From Hyphomicrobium sp. (GTDB taxonomy: Bacteria > Pseudomonadota > Alphaproteobacteria > Rhizobiales > Hyphomicrobiaceae): a stretch of 54,009 bases of DNA. The DNA is taken from positions 1 through 54,009 of the forward strand of contig JALHMJ010000006.1 of NCBI GenBank assembly GCA_022844105.1, written 5' to 3'. The translations under genes were made by a program, and so were the position numbers. Under the pieces are notes generated by a model. That model saw nothing but the letters and a program-made list of their open reading frames with translations, searched no databases and was not told the DNA's origin. This document shows, piece by piece, positions 50,338 to 54,009 of this stretch. Positions within the stretch are counted from its first letter, which is position 1, and every line of letters begins with the position of its first letter.

Positions 50338-51279
50338 ATGAACACCCTCGCTGTCGTGCTCGAAGAGCCGGAGCGCCTTGTGCTCAGCCGACTTCCTTTG
50401 CCGGAACCGGGCGAGGAAGATGTCGTCGTCGACATCGAGTGGAGTGGCATCAGCACTGGGACCGAGAGGCTTTTATGGTCGGGCCGCATGCCGCCATTCC
50501 CGGGGTTGGGCTATCCGCTCGTTCCCGGATACGAGTCCGTCGGACGCATTAAGGAAGCCGGCTCGCGTTCCGGTGCCTGCGTCGGCGACCGGGTGTTTGT
50601 GCCGGGCGCCCGCTGCTACGGTGCAATCAAAGGGCTATTCGGCGGGGCCTCATCGCGGGTTGTCGTTCCCGGTCAGAAGGCCATCCGGTTTGACGAAGCA
50701 CTCGGGGAGCAAGGCGTCCTGCTGGCGCTTGCCGCGACCGCCTATCACGCGCTCGACGCCGGCCGTTCCGTTCTGCCGCAACTCGTTATCGGCCACGGCG
50801 TTCTGGGCCGATTGATTGCTCGGCTTGTCCTGGCCGTTGGTGGTGACGCACCGGTGGTCTGGGAAAACAACGCGCGCCGCGCTGCCGGTGCGCTCGGCTA
50901 CACCGTCATCGATCCTGCATCCGACGTGCAGCGCGGCTACGCATCGATTTGTGACGTCAGCGGGGACGCCAAACTTCTCGATACGCTCATCGGCAAACTG
51001 TCGCCGGGTGGCGAAATCATTCTCGCCGGCTTTTACAGCGAGCCGCTTTCATTCGCATTTCCTCCGGCCTTCATGCGCGAGGCGCGCCTGCGCGTTGCCG
51101 CTGAGTGGAAAGAACACGATCTCATCGCCGTTCGCGACCTCATCGAGCGCGGGGCTCTGTCGCTGGACGGGCTCATCACTCATCGGGAACCTGCACTTGC
51201 AGCGGGGGAAGCCTACCGCACGGCCTTCACCGATCCCGACTGCCTAAAAATGATCCTCGATTGGAGACAGTGCTCATGA
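50338..51279 (+). CDS. bchC: 3-Hydroxyethyl bacteriochlorophyllide a dehydrogenase
   Basis: A 313-residue medium-chain dehydrogenase that oxidises the C3 hydroxyethyl to acetyl. MNTLAVVLEEPERLVLSRLP is a typical BchC N-terminus, followed by EWSGISTGTERLLWSGRMPP and the nucleotide-binding VIGHGVLGRLIARLVL. A GTG at 50275 and an ATG at 50293 are open in frame, but the added residues are Pro-rich and would sit very close to the transcription start, so I chose 50338. It overlaps bchX by ATGA. Confidence 0.95.
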   Translation: MNTLAVVLEEPERLVLSRLPLPEPGEEDVVVDIEWSGISTGTERLLWSGRMPPFPGLGYPLVPGYESVGRIKEAGSRSGACVGDRVFVPGARCYGAIKGLFGGASSRVVVPGQKAIRFDEALGEQGVLLALAATAYHALDAGRSVLPQLVIGHGVLGRLIARLVLAVGGDAPVVWENNARRAAGALGYTVIDPASDVQRGYASICDVSGDAKLLDTLIGKLSPGGEIILAGFYSEPLSFAFPPAFMREARLRVAAEWKEHDLIAVRDLIERGALSLDGLITHREPALAAGEAYRTAFTDPDCLKMILDWRQCS

Positions 51280-52298
51280 GCGCGTGCGGAACCACGACGA
51301 CACTCAACACTCTCAAGCCGTCGATGACGGACTTCCTGCGCGAGGAGGCCGCGCAAGAGCCCGATCCCGTGCCGCAGGTCGGATCGGCGACGAAAGAAAC
51401 ACAGATCATCGCGATCTACGGCAAGGGCGGCAGCGGCAAGAGTTTCGCGCTCGCCAATCTGTCTTACATGATGGCGCAACTTGGCAAGCGCGTGCTCCTC
51501 ATCGGCTGCGATCCCAAGAGCGATACGACGTCGTTGCTCTTCGGCGGCCGGGCGACGCCGACCATCATCGAGACGAGTGCCAAGAAAAAACTTGCCGGTG
51601 AAGAGATCAAGATCTCGGACGTCTGCTTCAAGCGGGACGGCGTCTTCGCCATGGAACTGGGCGGTCCGGAAGTCGGCCGCGGCTGCGGCGGGCGCGGGAT
51701 CATCCACGGTTTCGAAACGCTCGAGAAGCTCGGCTTCCACGAGTGGGGCTTTGATTACGTCCTGCTCGACTTCCTCGGTGACGTGGTGTGTGGAGGCTTC
51801 GGCCTGCCGATTGCGCGCGACATGTGCCAGAAGGTCATCGTCGTTGGCTCAAACGACCTGCAGTCGCTCTATGTGGCCAATAACGTTTGCTCGGCAGTCG
51901 AGTACTTCCGCAAGCTGGGCGGCAACGTCGGTGTCGCCGGCATGGTGATCAACAAGGACGATGGAACGGGTGAGGCGCGTGCCTTTGCAGCGGCTGCCGG
52001 CATACCTGTTCTGGCAGCAATCCCGGCGCATGAAGACATTCGCCGCAAGAGCGCCAACTACGAGATCATCGGCTTGCCCGGTGGCGAATGGGCGCCGCTG
52101 TTTGAAGAATTGGCCCTGAATGTCGCCACCGCGCCGCCCGTGCGTCCTTCGCCGCTTTCACAAGACGGCCTGCTCGGCTTGTTTGCAGGTGATGTGGTTG
52201 GGCGCAACGTCGTGCTGCAGCCGGCGAGCTACGAAGACATGTGCGGCGGTTCGGCAGTGATCAAGCCGTCTCTGGAAGTCATTTACGACACGGTTTGA
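51276..52298 (+). CDS. bchX: Chlorophyllide a reductase, iron protein BchX
   Basis: A 340-residue NifH-like ATPase that passes electrons to BchYZ to reduce ring B, giving the bacteriochlorin. Walker A is IYGKGGSGKSFALANLSY. The [4Fe-4S] Cys ligands are in GGPEVGRGCGGRG and [14 protein letters not shown]. About 40 extra N-terminal residues compared with BchL are normal for BchX. The start overlaps the bchC stop by ATGA. Confidence 0.97.
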   Translation: MSACGTTTTLNTLKPSMTDFLREEAAQEPDPVPQVGSATKETQIIAIYGKGGSGKSFALANLSYMMAQLGKRVLLIGCDPKSDTTSLLFGGRATPTIIETSAKKKLAGEEIKISDVCFKRDGVFAMELGGPEVGRGCGGRGIIHGFETLEKLGFHEWGFDYVLLDFLGDVVCGGFGLPIARDMCQKVIVVGSNDLQSLYVANNVCSAVEYFRKLGGNVGVAGMVINKDDGTGEARAFAAAAGIPVLAAIPAHEDIRRKSANYEIIGLPGGEWAPLFEELALNVATAPPVRPSPLSQDGLLGLFAGDVVGRNVVLQPASYEDMCGGSAVIKPSLEVIYDTV

Positions 52299-52334
52299 GT
52301 TCAGCAGCGATTACCGGGCCGGGGGCCCTCACTC

Positions 52335-53897
52335 ATGACGGCGTTAGACGAGAAAATCGTTGAGGCACCACCGGAAGCACCGGTTGCGAATGCGTGCGCG
52401 CCCGCCCCCCCGAACAGTGGCGACGGTCTGGGCTGCCATGCCGGCAAAGACGCGTTGAAGACCGCCGCTATTGCGGCCGGCAAGAGCGAAACTCTCGAAC
52501 GCTACGCTGCCGACTATCCGATGGGTCCGCACGACCAGCCGCAGAGCATGTGCCCTGCCTTTGGCTCTCTGCGGGTCGGCTTGCGGATGCGGCGCACGGC
52601 CACGATCCTTTCCGGTTCCGCCTGTTGCGTTTATGGATTGACCTTCACGTCGCATTTCTACGGCGCGCGCAGAACAGTCGGCTACGTGCCGTTCAATTCC
52701 GAAACGCTCGTCACCGGCAAACTGTTCGAAGACATCCGCGACGCGGCCTTCCAGCTTGCCGATCCAGAACTTTACGACACAATCATCATCACCAACCTGT
52801 GCGTTCCGACAGCGTCCGGCGTTCCGTTGCAGCTCCTGCCGAAAGAAATCAACGGCGTGCGCATTATCGGCATCGACGTGCCGGGATTTGGCGTGCCGAC
52901 GCACGCGGAAGCCAAGGACGTCCTTGCGGGTGCGATGTTGAAATATGCCCGCTCGGAAGCCGAGGTCGGGCCGGTGCAAGCCCCGCGCACGGGCGTGAGC
53001 CTGAAGCCGACGGTCACTTTGCTCGGCGAAATGTTTCCGGCCGATCCCATGAGCATCGGCGCTTTGCTGGAGCCGATGGGTCTTGCCGCTGGCCCCGTCG
53101 TGCCCACGCGCGAATGGCGCGAACTTTATGGCGCTCTGGATTGCGCGGCTGTGGCCGCAATCCATCCATTCTACAAGGCAAGTGTTCGTGAATTCGAGGC
53201 AGCCGGCCGCAAAGTCGTCGGATCGGCGCCGGTCGGGCTCGACGGCACGGCGGCTTGGCTCGAAAGCATCGGGGCTGCGTGCAACATTGCGACAGCCAAA
53301 ATCGACGAAGCGAAGGCGAAGTTCCTGCCGGCCATCCGCGCGGCCATTGCAGCCAAGCCCATCAAAGGGCGGATCACGTTGTCGGGTTACGAGGGCTCCG
53401 AGCTCATCGTAGCGCGGCTCCTGGTCGAAAGCGGCGCCGATGTGCGTTACGTCGGCACGGCGTGTCCGAAGACGCGCTGGTCGGATGCCGATCGCGAATG
53501 GCTCGAAGCCAAGGGCGTGCATATTCAGTATCGCGCGTCGCTGGAGCAAGATCTCGCGGCCTTCCACGAGTTCAAGCCAGACCTCGCCATCGGCACAACA
53601 CCCGTCGTGCAGAAGGCGAAGGAAAGCTCCACGCCGGCGCTTTATTTTACCAACCTCATTTCGGCGCGTCCGCTGATGGGCGTTGCGGGCGCAGGGTCTC
53701 TGGCTCAGGTCATCAACGCCGCAATGGCCGGAAAAGCCCGGTTCGATACCATGAGCGCCTTCTTCGAGGGCGTCGGCGAAGGGCATGCGACCGGCATCTG
53801 GGAAGACGTCCCCACCGAGCGCCCCGAATTCCGCGCCGAATACAAACGCCGCATCGAAAAGGAAGCCAAGAAGCGCAAGGCGGAGGAAATGTTATGA
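52335..53897 (+). CDS. bchY: Chlorophyllide a reductase subunit BchY
   Basis: A 520-residue NifD-like subunit that forms the catalytic core with BchZ. Cluster-binding Cys residues lie in PQSMCPAFGSLRVGLRMRRT, SGSACCVYGLTFTSHFYGA and ITNLCVPTASGVPLQLLP. An Ala/Pro-rich N-terminal extension (about residues 8-30) precedes the conserved domain. It ends in ATGA shared with the following 29-codon ORF rather than with bchZ. Confidence 0.96.
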   Translation: MTALDEKIVEAPPEAPVANACAPAPPNSGDGLGCHAGKDALKTAAIAAGKSETLERYAADYPMGPHDQPQSMCPAFGSLRVGLRMRRTATILSGSACCVYGLTFTSHFYGARRTVGYVPFNSETLVTGKLFEDIRDAAFQLADPELYDTIIITNLCVPTASGVPLQLLPKEINGVRIIGIDVPGFGVPTHAEAKDVLAGAMLKYARSEAEVGPVQAPRTGVSLKPTVTLLGEMFPADPMSIGALLEPMGLAAGPVVPTREWRELYGALDCAAVAAIHPFYKASVREFEAAGRKVVGSAPVGLDGTAAWLESIGAACNIATAKIDEAKAKFLPAIRAAIAAKPIKGRITLSGYEGSELIVARLLVESGADVRYVGTACPKTRWSDADREWLEAKGVHIQYRASLEQDLAAFHEFKPDLAIGTTPVVQKAKESSTPALYFTNLISARPLMGVAGAGSLAQVINAAMAGKARFDTMSAFFEGVGEGHATGIWEDVPTERPEFRAEYKRRIEKEAKKRKAEEML

Positions 53898-53983
53898 CCC
53901 TCGTCTTGGATCACGACCGCGACCTGATCGATTTGCGCGCTCGTCGCGCCGGTGTGAATGCACGAGAGGAGGTCACGTCATGA
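53894..53983 (+). CDS. 29-codon ORF repeating the bchZ start, between bchY and bchZ
   Basis: The ORF begins in the bchY stop (ATGA) and ends in the bchZ start (TCATGA). Its first nine codons (MTLVLDHDR) are identical in DNA sequence to the first nine of bchZ. The rest (DLIDLRARRAGVNAREEVTS) does not resemble BchZ as I know it. A strong GAGGAGGT just before its end serves bchZ. It may be a coupled leader peptide or the scar of a tandem duplication. Confidence 0.5.
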   Translation: MTLVLDHDRDLIDLRARRAGVNAREEVTS

Positions 53984-54006
53984 CCCTCGTCTTGGATCAC
54001 GACCGC
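53894..54006 (+). repeat. Direct repeat of the bchZ 5' end, 86 bp apart
   Basis: A 27-base sequence starting ATGACCCTCGTCTTGGATCA occurs at 53894-53920 and again, identically, at 53980-54006. The next base differs (g versus a), then two match before the window ends. The offset of 86 is not a multiple of three, so the two copies are in different frames. Confidence 0.85.
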
Positions 54007-54009
54007 AAC
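53980..54009 (+). CDS. bchZ: Chlorophyllide a reductase subunit BchZ, first ten codons
   Basis: Only MTLVLDHDRN is in the window. Known BchZ proteins begin with a similar short hydrophobic stretch and DHDR, and bchZ always follows bchY in purple bacteria. The strong GAGGAGGT just upstream supports the start. Confidence 0.75.
   Translation, partial: MTLVLDHDRN

Noticed and set aside
52344-53786. Minus-strand ORF of 480 codons opposite bchY
   Set aside because: Antisense shadow with Arg/His-rich composition and no motifs; bchY has its Cys ligands.

Overview
The window is most of a photosynthesis gene cluster (PGC) from a GC-rich, bacteriochlorophyll a-making purple alphaproteobacterium, with about 13 kb of housekeeping and lipid genes on its left flank. 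The evidence is bchFNBHLM, bchCXY, bchG/P/I/D/O, puhABCE, lhaA, crtB/C/D/E/F/I, acsF, a 5-aminolevulinate synthase, and the regulator pair aerR-ppsR. A member of the Hyphomicrobiales is my best guess, but the sequence alone does not settle it. The only ring E cyclase here is the O2-dependent AcsF; bchE, bchJ, crtA, idi, tspO and the puf genes are not in the window. crtC, crtD and crtF without crtA point to spirilloxanthin-series carotenoids.

Layout. 1-6.6 kb: an L,D-transpeptidase fragment, ThiE-like, Sel1-repeat, inositol monophosphatase-like, pdxH, a small surface-antigen-like protein, fabI and a histidine phosphatase. 6.7-12.4 kb: a membrane-lipid modification locus (DUF2177, two different cyclopropane-synthase-family methyltransferases, DUF1295, a flavin amine-oxidase-like protein, DUF1365). 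12.4-13.2 kb: a HAD-IIA hydrolase. 13.4-29.2 kb (minus strand): one tightly packed run bchF-N-B-H-L-M-lhaA-puhA-B-C-orf101-acsF-puhE-hemA. It starts beside a PpsR-type palindrome at about 29.28 kb and ends in a clear intrinsic terminator at 13377-13405. 29.5-45.6 kb (plus strand): aerR-ppsR, then bchG-pucC-like-bchP-orf97-HAD/CBS-bchI-D-O, then crtI-crtB-dxs-orf56. 45.6-48.05 kb (minus strand): crtD-crtC. 48.17 kb to the end (plus strand): crtE-crtF-bchC-X-Y-(29-codon ORF)-bchZ, with bchZ cut by the window edge.

How it works together. HemA and Dxs supply 5-aminolevulinate and isoprenoid precursors. BchIDH, BchM and AcsF build the chlorophyll ring, BchLNB and BchXYZ reduce rings D and B, BchF and BchC change the C3 side chain, and BchG and BchP attach and reduce the tail. 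The Crt enzymes make carotenoids. PuhA, PuhB, PuhC, PuhE and the PucC-family proteins make and assemble the reaction centre and antenna. PpsR sites TGT-N12-ACA lie at bchG, crtI, crtD/crtE and bchC, with a one-mismatch site at bchF. In four cases I see one promoter plan: the -35 box forms the end of an upstream operator or half-site, and exactly 8 bp separates it from a second operator.

Least ordinary: a CbbY-like HAD protein that has lost catalytic residues and is fused to a CBS pair, next to a 97-residue membrane protein between bchP and bchI; an 86-bp-offset repeat of the bchZ start that makes a translationally coupled mini-ORF; a crtI start codon inside its own operator; and an untracked 56-residue membrane protein after dxs.
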